In this document: positions 1 to 5,040 of the stretch, in pieces
Position numbering within the stretch: the first letter of the stretch is position 1
How the letters are laid out: each line of letters starts with the position of its first letter
Source of the DNA: an uncultured bacterium
Lineage (GTDB): Bacteria; Gemmatimonadota; Gemmatimonadetes; Palauibacterales; KS3-K002
Assembly (NCBI GenBank): GCA_947581845.1
Contig: CANPVY010000188.1
Coordinates: 1-5,040, forward strand
Length of the DNA: 5,040 nt
Direction of reading: 5' to 3'
Position numbers and translations under genes: made by a program
Notes under the pieces: generated by a model
What the model was told of the DNA's origin: nothing
Seen by the model: only the letters and a program-made list of their open reading frames with translations
The model's database searches: none

Positions 1-522
1 CGCTTCGCCCCTCAGGCCCAGCCGCAGAGTCGCGAAAACCTTGTCCTCGCCCTCCGGCCGCAGCGGGTCACGGTGCGTGTGGCTCAGCGCCCTGACGCCC
101 GCGCCGACCTCACCGTGGAAGCTGACGTCCTGCGGCCCCCCGCCCCGCAAGAGCTCGACCTCCCTCGCCAGCTCCTGCTTGATAGCTGCCACCCACTCCA
201 TCTCGGCCCGTGACAGCTGTCCCTCGCGCTCGGCCTCGAGAATCGCGGCGGCGATGTCCACGCGGCGATACGGCTGCACCAGTGGCGCAAGCCCGCCGAG
301 GCGCCCACGGGCCACGAGCAAGTCCACGTACTCGTAGGCCCAGTGGCCCAGCTCCAGGTAGGCCGAGCCGAGGCCCTGCACCTCCCGCGGGTATCCCCGC
401 TGCTCCCCAGGCGCCGGAGTCTGCGCCTGGGCGGGGACGGTCATTGCGGCAAGCAGTACCAAGGCAACGGTCAGACGATGCGACGAGCGAGTTACGGAAC
501 GGAACCGGCTGTGAGCGAGCAA
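1..522 (-). CDS. Wzi-like capsule assembly outer-membrane protein, N-terminal part (3' end beyond window)
   Basis: A reading frame on the minus strand stays open to base 1, so only about 174 N-terminal residues are present. With the TTG start at 522 the protein begins with a basic n-region, a hydrophobic core (LTVALVLLAA, residues 17-26) and a signal-peptidase I-type site after AQA (31-33), so it is exported. The mature start, with YLELGHWAYEYVDLLVARGR (55-74), then QPYRRVDIAAAILEAE (83-98) and a helical stretch to about 125, resembles the N-terminal region of Wzi/capsule-assembly proteins, which has the pattern Y-x-W-x-x-L-x-x-x-G then RPY-R. From about residue 132 (DVSFHGEVGAGVRA) alternating residues suggest the first strands of a beta-barrel. 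Family members sit in the outer membrane and help anchor or assemble capsule or exopolysaccharide. The start is uncertain: an in-frame ATG at 591 would give 197 residues with an unusually long n-region, and neither start has a clear Shine-Dalgarno site. The ATG at 444 would destroy the signal peptide. The family call is by resemblance only, without the barrel being visible. Confidence 0.72.
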   Translation of the reverse strand, partial: MLAHSRFRSVTRSSHRLTVALVLLAAMTVPAQAQTPAPGEQRGYPREVQGLGSAYLELGHWAYEYVDLLVARGRLGGLAPLVQPYRRVDIAAAILEAEREGQLSRAEMEWVAAIKQELAREVELLRGGGPQDVSFHGEVGAGVRALSHTHRDPLRPEGEDKVFATLRLGLRGEA

Positions 523-720
523 CGGAGTGGCCGAACTCGGACTGCAAGCAGATCGCCGTGCGGCGCCGGGGCTCAAGCCTGTCTCTAGCATGGCGCGAAA
601 ATACGGCGCGCTCCGGGACCAGGCCAGGAGGGGGCGTTCAGTTGATTCCGGACAGTTTACGGGATTCCACGCTGCTCCCGACGACCCGGGCTGCCGGGCC
701 CCTCCAGGCGGCGGGGTCCG
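523..720. other. Spacer between the Uma2 gene and the Wzi-like gene
   Basis: This stretch separates two minus-strand genes. It contains a small GC-only hairpin (CCCGG at 685-689 and CCGGG at 694-698, loop of 4) with no T-tract in either direction, so it is not a convincing intrinsic terminator. Reading the minus strand, a TATTTT box lies at 603-598, but no good -35 element lies 16-18 bases upstream. The part 523-591 is open in the frame of the Wzi-like gene and may be coding if the ATG at 591 is used. The spacing of at least 130 bases suggests the Wzi-like gene has its own promoter, which I cannot place. Confidence 0.4.
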
Positions 721-1281
721 CTACGGCAGGATCTCGTCGACTGGGATCCTCACCTCGGGGAATGCCTGCGGCACCAGCTCATCACCCGGATCCGTCGCCC
801 GGACGGAACGGTAGCCATCGCCGCTCGGCTGCCGGAAGGCATGAACCCGCCTGCCATCGAGATCTACCAGCCAGACCTCCGGCACAGCGGCCCGGGCGTA
901 GAGCGGGAGCTTGACGTCGCGCTCCCACTCGAAGGACGTCTCGGCGACTTCCACCACCAGAAAAGTATCCCCGGGCCGGGGGTGTGCGCTGCTGTAGTAG
1001 TCCTGGCGCGGGCGCAGCAAGCACAGATCTGGCTGCAGCTCCGAGCGCTCGCTCAGCCGGATCGGGTTCTGTACACGCACGATCGCGCGTTCCTCAGGGA
1101 TCTGCGTGAGCTTTCGAGTCAAGCGGTCGACACACGCCGAATGGCGACTCCCAATCGGGCTCATCTGGACGATCTCTCCGTCCAGAAGCTCGACCCGATC
1201 GTCCTCGCCGAGGATTCCCGCCTCGGCCATCCGGTAGTACTCGTCGACCGTGAACGGTCCTGTGCCCCGTCGTGTCGACAC
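721..1281 (-). CDS. Uma2 family (DUF820) PD-(D/E)XK nuclease-fold protein
   Basis: The product is a 186-residue protein, the usual length for Uma2/DUF820 proteins, which have a restriction-endonuclease-like core. Most are uncharacterised; they are numerous in cyanobacteria and scattered in other phyla, and nuclease activity is predicted from the fold. Numbering from the GTG start, the family landmarks appear in order: the FTVDEYYRMAE helix (10-20), RVELLDGEIVQMSP (29-42), the histidine in GSRHSACVDRL (44-54), QPDLCLLRP (83-91, candidate catalytic D85), LVVEVAETSFEWERDVK (108-124, candidates E111 and K124, with D122), and YARAAVPEVWLVDLDGRRV (128-146). The GTG at 1281 is chosen because GGAGG at 1292-1288 lies six bases upstream and the conserved region begins about ten residues in. 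An ATG at 1395 would add a 38-residue Arg/Ala-rich tail with no family match. The core looks intact, so the protein is probably functional. It is divergent from the ATPase gene; no partner protein is evident. The substrate is unknown. Confidence 0.9.
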   Translation of the reverse strand: MSTRRGTGPFTVDEYYRMAEAGILGEDDRVELLDGEIVQMSPIGSRHSACVDRLTRKLTQIPEERAIVRVQNPIRLSERSELQPDLCLLRPRQDYYSSAHPRPGDTFLVVEVAETSFEWERDVKLPLYARAAVPEVWLVDLDGRRVHAFRQPSGDGYRSVRATDPGDELVPQAFPEVRIPVDEILP

Positions 1282-1285
1282 GAGG

Positions 1286-1292
1286 CACCTCC
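1286..1292 (-). promoter_or_regulatory. Ribosome binding site of the Uma2 gene (decides the start)
   Basis: Read on the minus strand, GGAGGTG lies within GGGGAGGTGCCTC directly before GTG, with six bases between GGAGG and the start codon. This strong match to the anti-Shine-Dalgarno sequence supports the GTG at 1281 over the longer ATG frame starting at 1395. Confidence 0.8.
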
Positions 1293-1449
1293 CCGGGCAA
1301 TATCGCAACCTGCGCCGCGCAGCGGCAAGCGAGCACGCCGTCTCAGCACGAGCCTTCTCCCGCTCACGCGGCGGATGTTGTGCCCGCGCCGTCAACGCAG
1401 CTTCAACAGGCGGGAGTGTCCAGGTTCGCTAGCCTGCCCCTACATTGGA

Positions 1450-1478
1450 TTGTGTGTTATCCAAAATGGCGCTATTTT
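1450..1478 (+). promoter_or_regulatory. Candidate promoter of the ATPase gene, overlapping the palindrome
   Basis: TTGTGT at 1450-1455 and TATTTT at 1473-1478 are separated by 17 bases, giving a weak sigma-70-like pair (3 of 6 and 4 of 6 matches). If real, the inverted repeat covers the spacer and the -10 box, which is the geometry of a repressor operator. The weak match means this is a suggestion only. Confidence 0.3.
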
Positions 1479-1485
1479 GGATAAC
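1456..1485. repeat. Perfect 12-base inverted repeat with 6-base spacer
   Basis: GTTATCCAAAAT at 1456-1467 is the exact reverse complement of ATTTTGGATAAC at 1474-1485. The six-base spacer GGCGCT itself has a palindromic GCGC centre, so the whole 30-base element is symmetric except for one base pair. It is AT-rich against GC-rich surroundings. There is no T-tract after it, so it does not look like a terminator. A dyad operator, or less likely a recombination site, fits better. Confidence 0.9.
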
Positions 1486-1499
1486 AACTTATCCAACAT

Positions 1500-1505
1500 G
1501 GAGGT
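1500..1505 (+). promoter_or_regulatory. Ribosome binding site of the ATPase gene (decides the start)
   Basis: GGAGGT lies six bases before the GTG at 1512 and supports that start codon. It lies just downstream of the last TTATCCAA half-site, so protein binding or RNA folding there could also affect translation. Confidence 0.75.
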
Positions 1506-1511
1506 TCGACC

Positions 1512-2975
1512 GTGGCTGACCTTACCGTCCTCGCAAGAGAAAACCCCTGGTGGGCTGACACCCGCGCCCTGGATCGCGACCCCCAGATCCGCGCTGTGGA
1601 TACAGCTCCTTTCGCCTGGCGACCGCCGTTCCCATTCACGTCCGATCCCCCCGCGGTGTACACGCTCCGCGGCCCCCGGCAGGTCGGAAAGACGACTCTC
1701 CTGAAGCTCCTGATCCGTGACCTGATCGCGGTACGCCAGCGGTCCCCGCGCTCCCTACTCTACCTCGACTGCGAGCGCGTGGGTCTGACTGGACCGATCG
1801 AGCTAGCCGAAGCCCTTCGTGTGTACCTCGACTGGGTCCAGGGGTTGGAGCTCGTGCACATCTGCCTGGATGAGGTGACCCGAGTACGTGACTGGGGGTC
1901 CGGGATTCGTGGCCTAGCGGATTCCGGTGCTCTGCAGTCGGCGGTCGTGATCGCCACGGGCTCTCATGCCTTGGATATCAAACGCGGAGGCGAGAGGATG
2001 CCCGGCCGGCGGGGGCGCGCCGAGCATCTAGACTACCTGCTTATGCCGCTCAGCTTCCGCGACTACGTGGGCCTGCGATCGCCCGACATCGCTGCCCACC
2101 TACCTGCGCTGGGTTCGCTTGAGCCAACCCTCGACCTGCTGCCGCTCGCGCAGGAGGCAGCCCTCCACGGCGTCAACCTGGCAGCGGACTTCCATCGCTA
2201 CCTGGCTACGGGAGGTTTCCTCGCCGCCGTGGCGAGGGAAGCGCAAGAGGGACGCATCGGCCCGGATCTCTTCATGCAGTATCGGGACGCCGTTGTGGGC
2301 GAAGTCATTCGTACGGGGCACCGAGAGAGCTACTTCCGCGAGCTCGTTCGCTGGCTATGCCCGCGGCTGGGTCGCGAGTTCAGCTGGAGGGATGTCGCGG
2401 GCGAGACGGAGATCGGCACGCATGTCACCGCGCGCCACTATCTGGAGGACATGGAGGAGCTTTACGTCTGGCACATCTTCCAGCGTGTGAAGCATCCCGA
2501 CCGTCCATCCCCGGCCTTCAAGAGCCCCAAGAAGCTCTATCCCGCCGATCCGTTCACGTTCCACGCCCTGTACTCGTGGGGGCGAGGTGCAGCGGATCCC
2601 TGGCAGACCGTCGGCGAGTCGCTCTCACAGCCCACAGCCGCCAGTCGCATCGTCGAAAGCATCGTCGCTAACCACCTCCGGCGTGCCTATGGCGGCAACT
2701 GCTTCTACTACCGCAGCCCCGGCGGTCAGGAAGTCGATTTCGTGGCCTTCGGCGAGCACCGCCGCCGAACCGCCACTGTAGAAGTGAAATGGCGTGATCG
2801 TATCGAGCGAAGGGATTGGGGGACGCTGGCCGAACGCGGCGGTGGTCTGCTGCTGACTCGGTCAGGCCTCGGACAGCTCGCCGCGGAGCCGCCCACCGTG
2901 GCCGTCCCGGTGCACCTGTTCGCCGCCATCTTTGCTGGTGCCCAGACTCTCATACCCGTGCGCTACACCGACTGA
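1512..2975 (+). CDS. AAA family ATPase with C-terminal DUF4143 domain (AAA_14/DUF4143)
   Basis: This complete 487-residue protein belongs to a large, poorly characterised prokaryotic P-loop ATPase family. The AAA_14 domain spans about residues 45-190, with Walker A GPRQVGKTT (54-62), a Walker B-type LDE (119-121, D120 and E121), a sensor-like ATGSHALD (148-155) and the family-typical PLSFRDYV (179-186). A variant of the usual GGYP motif is seen as ATGGFLAAV (232-240). A winged-helix-like segment follows (about 285-325, FSWRDVAGETEIGTHVTARHY and onward). The C-terminal DUF4143 region carries YYRSPGGQEVDFVAF (399-413) and ATVEVKW (421-427), which together form a PD-(D/E)XK-like pattern (D409, E424, K426). 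All key residues are present and length is normal, so it looks intact. The GTG start is supported by a Shine-Dalgarno site. The gene stands alone behind a palindrome cluster, and the next gene has its own promoter candidate. Cellular role and substrate are unknown; DNA binding is plausible from the winged-helix and nuclease-fold segments but unproven. Confidence 0.93.
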   Translation: MADLTVLARENPWWADTRALDRDPQIRAVDTAPFAWRPPFPFTSDPPAVYTLRGPRQVGKTTLLKLLIRDLIAVRQRSPRSLLYLDCERVGLTGPIELAEALRVYLDWVQGLELVHICLDEVTRVRDWGSGIRGLADSGALQSAVVIATGSHALDIKRGGERMPGRRGRAEHLDYLLMPLSFRDYVGLRSPDIAAHLPALGSLEPTLDLLPLAQEAALHGVNLAADFHRYLATGGFLAAVAREAQEGRIGPDLFMQYRDAVVGEVIRTGHRESYFRELVRWLCPRLGREFSWRDVAGETEIGTHVTARHYLEDMEELYVWHIFQRVKHPDRPSPAFKSPKKLYPADPFTFHALYSWGRGAADPWQTVGESLSQPTAASRIVESIVANHLRRAYGGNCFYYRSPGGQEVDFVAFGEHRRRTATVEVKWRDRIERRDWGTLAERGGGLLLTRSGLGQLAAEPPTVAVPVHLFAAIFAGAQTLIPVRYTD

Positions 2976-3039
2976 GTACTTGGCGATGAACGAGGACCCG
3001 CGCAACATCCTCTGGGCCGATCACTGCAGCTTGTTTTGC

Positions 3040-3068
3040 TTGACAGCAAGTGACGGCAAGGCTACGGT
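3040..3068 (+). promoter_or_regulatory. Candidate sigma-70 promoter of cysQ-sat
   Basis: A perfect TTGACA at 3040-3045 is followed after exactly 17 bases by TACGGT at 3063-3068, which keeps the T-A-x-x-x-T core of a -10 box. Transcription would start near 3075, giving a leader of about 70 bases. A tandem decamer (TGACAGCAAG then TGACGGCAAG, 3041-3060) overlaps the -35 box and the spacer and could be a regulator site. It is the best promoter match in the window, and its position in front of cysQ fits. Confidence 0.5.
3041..3060 (+). repeat. Tandem 10-base direct repeat within the cysQ promoter
   Basis: TGACAGCAAG (3041-3050) is followed immediately by TGACGGCAAG (3051-3060), one mismatch in ten. 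A ten-base period puts both copies on the same face of the helix, which suits paired binding by a regulator. Chance duplication is also possible. Confidence 0.5.
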
Positions 3069-3143
3069 TGCGCCGACCTGTGCGATTCTGCGGATCGATT
3101 CCCCTGCCAGAAACGACGCGAGTTCCAGCGAGCGCCTATCGAC

Positions 3144-3953
3144 GTGACTGACCTGCAAGCGTTGCTCGAGACTACCTGCCGCCTCGCCGCCGAGGCGGGC
3201 GCCCTGATCCAGAAGATTCGGACCGAGGGATTCGAGACCTCGTCCAAGGGACACGAGGGCCCGGTCACCCGTGCCGATCGAGAGGCGGACAGTCTGCTCA
3301 AGAAGGAACTCACCAGGCTCGCGCCCGTAGGCTGGCTGTCCGAGGAGACCGCAGACGACCCCGACCGCCTCGCCTGCGACCGGGTCTGGGTCGTCGATTC
3401 CCTGGACGGCACGAAAGAGTTCGTCAAAGGACTTCCGGAGTACAGCGTGGCCGTGGCGCTCGTCGAGCATGGGGAGCCCGTGCTGGGCGTGGTTCATAAC
3501 CCTGCAACCGGCGACACCTTCGCCGCGGCACGAGGGCTCGGGGCACGCCGGAACGGGAAGTCGATCCATGTGCGCGAGGGCAACCGCCTGCTCGCCTCGC
3601 GTTCGGAAACCGACACCGGCGAGTTCGAGGGCTTCGTGAGCGCGTGGGAGGTAGAGCCGGTGGGCAGCATCCAGTTCAAGTTAGCCCGGGTCGCTGCGGG
3701 CGAAGCCGCCGTTACGCTGTCCCGAGGTCCCAAGCATGAGTGGGATGTGTGCGCCGGCGCCTTGATCGTGCAGGAGGCCGGTGGGATCGCCACCGATGTC
3801 TTCGGCGAACGGCTACGCTTCAACCAGCCGTTACCGAAGGTCAGAGGCATTCTGGCCGCCGCGCCGGGTGCCTATATTCGGGCGCGCGAGCAGGTCGCGG
3901 CCATCGGGGCCTCAGACCGCATGAGCGAGTTGAGCGATGCTCGCGGGTCCTAG
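3144..3953 (+). CDS. cysQ: 3'(2'),5'-bisphosphate nucleotidase CysQ
   Basis: The product is a 269-residue cytoplasmic (or inner-membrane-associated) phosphatase of the inositol monophosphatase superfamily. CysQ hydrolyses PAP (adenosine 3',5'-bisphosphate) to AMP and phosphate, clearing the inhibitory by-product of PAPS use. Landmarks: GPVTRADREAD (39-49), WLSEET (64-69, metal-ligand glutamate), VVDSLDGTKEFVKG (83-96, metal ligands D85 and D88; the KEF extension is typical of CysQ rather than of inositol phosphatases), VAVALVEHGEPVLGVVHNP (102-120) and HEWDVCAGALIVQEAGG (198-214, D201). The usual DPLDGT is DSLDGT here, a serine for proline. Length is normal for the family, with a short polar tail after about 255. 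The GTG start has no strong Shine-Dalgarno site but places the conserved helix (LLETTCRLAAEAGALI) at the right distance. It is followed 61 bases later by sat on the same strand, consistent with one sulfate-assimilation operon. Confidence 0.93.
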   Translation: MTDLQALLETTCRLAAEAGALIQKIRTEGFETSSKGHEGPVTRADREADSLLKKELTRLAPVGWLSEETADDPDRLACDRVWVVDSLDGTKEFVKGLPEYSVAVALVEHGEPVLGVVHNPATGDTFAAARGLGARRNGKSIHVREGNRLLASRSETDTGEFEGFVSAWEVEPVGSIQFKLARVAAGEAAVTLSRGPKHEWDVCAGALIVQEAGGIATDVFGERLRFNQPLPKVRGILAAAPGAYIRAREQVAAIGASDRMSELSDARGS

Positions 3954-4014
3954 AGAGACAGGCGGAACACGCGAACAGCGAATTCCTAGGCAATCTCAAC
4001 GCAGGTAGCGCAAC
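3954..4014 (+). other. Short cysQ-sat intercistronic gap
   Basis: The 61 bases contain no hairpin with a T-tract and no clear promoter, so read-through from cysQ into sat is likely. An AGGT at 4003-4006 serves as a modest Shine-Dalgarno site for sat. The TAG at 4006-4008 is in the sat frame and limits how far upstream sat can start. Confidence 0.5.
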
Positions 4015-5040
4015 TTGTCTGACCATCTGATTACGCCTCACGGCGGAAGCCTGGTGAACCTGCTGGTGGAGGGAGACCGGGCGAGGGAACTGTCCAGTCA
4101 CTCCCGGGACTGGCCGTCCTGGGACCTCACGCCGCGCCAACTTTGCGACCTCGAGCTACTGCTGAACGGCGGGTTCTCGCCGCTCCAAGGCTTCATGACG
4201 CGTGCGGACTACGAGTCCGTCTGCGAGGGGATGCGACTGGCCGACGGCACGCTCTGGCCGATCCCGGTGACCCTGGATGTCCCGGAGAGCGTCGCTCGGG
4301 ACCTGGGGCCCGGCGCCACGCTCGCCTTGCGTGATCCCGAGGGCGTGATGCTGGCGGCGCTCCATGTCGAGGACGTCTGGAAGCCCGACCGCAGCGGCGA
4401 GGCGGAAAGCGTCTTCGGCTCCACGAACCGCGAGCACCCCGGCATCGCTCACCTGCTGGAGGGGACGAACGACTACTACGTCGGCGGGACGCTCGAAGGC
4501 ATCCAGCTGCCCGCCCACTACGACTTCCGTACGCTGCGGCTCACGCCCGCCGAGCTGCGCGCCGAGTTCGCGCGGCTCGGCTGGCGACGCGTGGTCGCGT
4601 TCCAGACCCGTAATCCCATGCACCGGGCACACCAGGAACTGACGCTGCGGGCCGCCAAGGAAGTCGAGGCCAGCCTGCTCATCCACCCCGTCGTCGGGCT
4701 GACGAAGCCGGGCGACGTGGATCACTACACGCGCGTGCGCTGCTACGAGGCGCTATTGCCGCGCTATCCGCATCAGACGGCCAAGCTGTCGCTGCTCAAC
4801 CTGGCCATGCGGCTCGCCGGCCCGCGCGAGGCGATCTGGCACGCCATCATCCGCAAGAACCACGGCTGCACCCACCTGATCGTCGGGCGCGACCACGCCG
4901 GGCCCGGCGTCGATTCCAAGGGGGTGCCCTTCTACGGGCCCTACGACGCGCAGGAGCTGCTGAAAGAGCACGAAGCCGAGCTGGGCGTCGCGATGGTGCC
5001 GTTCAAGATGATGGTCTATGTCGAGGAGGAGGACAGATAT
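4015..5040 (+). CDS. sat: Sulfate adenylyltransferase (ATP sulfurylase), probably the N-terminal part of bifunctional Sat/CysC; 3' end beyond window
   Basis: The frame runs from TTG at 4015 to the window edge, giving 342 residues without a stop. ATP sulfurylase makes APS and pyrophosphate from ATP and sulfate in the cytoplasm, the first step of sulfate activation. The N-terminal PUA-like domain (about 1-165) includes LITPHGGSLVNLL (5-17), LTPRQLCDLELLLNGGFSPLQGFM (38-61, split here by position only) and MRLADGTLWPIP (73-84). The catalytic domain shows the ATP-binding signature QTRNPMHRAHQ (197-207), LIHPVVGLTKPGDVDHYTR (222-240) and GRDHAGPG (291-298), all intact. An in-frame TAG at 4006-4008 rules out starts upstream, and later starts would delete the conserved PHGG, so the rare TTG is effectively forced; AGGT at 4003-4006 is a weak ribosome site. 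The sequence most resembles proteobacterial enzymes that carry a C-terminal APS kinase (CysC) domain, which would lie beyond the edge; that is inference. It follows cysQ, matching a PAPS make-and-recycle unit. Confidence 0.95.
   Translation, partial: MSDHLITPHGGSLVNLLVEGDRARELSSHSRDWPSWDLTPRQLCDLELLLNGGFSPLQGFMTRADYESVCEGMRLADGTLWPIPVTLDVPESVARDLGPGATLALRDPEGVMLAALHVEDVWKPDRSGEAESVFGSTNREHPGIAHLLEGTNDYYVGGTLEGIQLPAHYDFRTLRLTPAELRAEFARLGWRRVVAFQTRNPMHRAHQELTLRAAKEVEASLLIHPVVGLTKPGDVDHYTRVRCYEALLPRYPHQTAKLSLLNLAMRLAGPREAIWHAIIRKNHGCTHLIVGRDHAGPGVDSKGVPFYGPYDAQELLKEHEAELGVAMVPFKMMVYVEEEDRY

Larger units (their letters stand above)
1445..1496. promoter_or_regulatory. Cluster of four alternating TTGGAT/ATCCAA half-sites, probable operator of the ATPase gene
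   Basis: The hexamer TTGGAT occurs at 1445-1450 and 1477-1482, and its complement ATCCAA at 1459-1464 and 1491-1496, so four half-sites alternate in orientation within 52 bases. The inner pairs are longer: TTATCCAA (1457-1464) faces TTGGATAA (1477-1484), and that TTGGATAA again faces a second TTATCCAA (1489-1496) across only four bases. The cluster ends four bases before the ATPase gene's Shine-Dalgarno site. This is directly visible. That it binds a regulator, perhaps the ATPase protein itself, is inference from its position. The transcribed right half could also form a hairpin next to the ribosome binding site. Confidence 0.6.
1282..1511. other. Divergent intergenic region between the Uma2 gene and the ATPase gene
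   Basis: These 230 bases separate two divergently read genes. The left two thirds (about 1300-1430) are GC-rich, and I see no conserved gene there. A weak minus-strand promoter candidate (TTGCCG at 1328-1323, GATATT at 1304-1299, spacer 18) would place transcription start on top of the Uma2 ribosome binding site, so I do not call it. The right third (1440-1500) drops sharply in GC content and holds the TTATCCAA repeat cluster described separately. Confidence 0.6.
2976..3143. other. Spacer between the ATPase gene and cysQ
   Basis: These 168 bases hold a candidate cysQ promoter (3040-3068) and no convincing intrinsic terminator for the ATPase gene. The only small hairpin (TTGCT at 3036-3040 and AGCAA at 3045-3049) is weak and lies inside the promoter. 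A short open frame crossing this gap has no recognisable product. Confidence 0.5.

Noticed and set aside
110..547. A 145-residue minus-strand open frame over the left end
   Set aside because: It is Arg/Gly/Ala-rich and out of frame with the Wzi-like gene, which has a signal peptide and family motifs in the alternative frame.
685..698. GC hairpin as a terminator after the Uma2 gene
   Set aside because: The stem is five base pairs with no following T-tract on either strand.
1299..1328. Minus-strand promoter for the Uma2 gene (TTGCCG, 18 bases, GATATT)
   Set aside because: The boxes match only 4 of 6 each, and transcription start would fall on the ribosome binding site, so it could not give a functional leader.
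1282..1395. 38-residue N-terminal extension of the Uma2 protein from an ATG at 1395
   Set aside because: The extension is low-complexity and lacks family similarity, and a strong Shine-Dalgarno site supports the GTG at 1281.
1456..1485. The inverted repeat as an intrinsic terminator or insertion-sequence end
   Set aside because: There is no T-tract, it lies upstream of a gene rather than after one, and no transposase or matching distal end is present in the window.
841..1704. A 287-residue plus-strand open frame crossing the Uma2 gene, the divergent spacer and the ATPase start
   Set aside because: It overlaps two well-supported genes in other frames, and its composition looks like an antisense shadow without domain motifs.
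3021..3569. A 182-residue open frame on the minus strand opposite cysQ
   Set aside because: It lies antisense to a clearly conserved gene in GC-rich DNA, where long chance frames are expected, and its translation has no recognisable motif.
4156..4725. A 189-residue minus-strand open frame inside sat
   Set aside because: It is antisense to the conserved ATP sulfurylase and has no family resemblance.

Overview
The window is GC-rich, protein-dense bacterial DNA with leaderless-looking or Shine-Dalgarno-led starts, including GTG and TTG. The gene content (a Wzi-like outer-membrane protein, CysQ, and an ATP sulfurylase of the type usually fused to APS kinase) points to a Gram-negative bacterium, most likely a high-GC gammaproteobacterium. 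That assignment is inference from protein resemblance; no rRNA or other taxonomic marker is present.

Layout. Minus strand, bases 1-522 (possibly 591): the N-terminal part of a secreted Wzi-like capsule-assembly protein that runs off the left edge. Minus strand, 721-1281: a complete Uma2/DUF820 family protein with a PD-(D/E)XK nuclease fold, whose GTG start is fixed by a strong Shine-Dalgarno site. A 230-base divergent spacer follows. It holds a cluster of alternating TTGGAT/ATCCAA hexamers, including a perfect 12-base inverted repeat, just in front of the next gene. Plus strand, 1512-2975: a complete AAA_14/DUF4143 ATPase. Plus strand, 3144-3953: cysQ, preceded by a candidate sigma-70 promoter with a tandem decamer. 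Plus strand, 4015 to the right edge: sat (ATP sulfurylase), with a TTG start, truncated by the window.

How the genes fit together. Sat activates sulfate to APS, and CysQ removes the PAP left after PAPS is used, so cysQ-sat is a coherent sulfate-activation unit. With a Wzi-like exopolysaccharide protein nearby, the PAPS could supply sulfation of a surface polysaccharide; this is a hypothesis, and no sulfotransferase is visible. The Uma2 gene and the DUF4143 ATPase are accessory-type genes of unclear role that sit between the surface-polysaccharide gene and the sulfate genes. The most interesting non-coding signal is the palindrome cluster in front of the ATPase, which looks like an operator for that gene. 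No tRNA, rRNA, CRISPR array, insertion sequence or convincing intrinsic terminator was seen.
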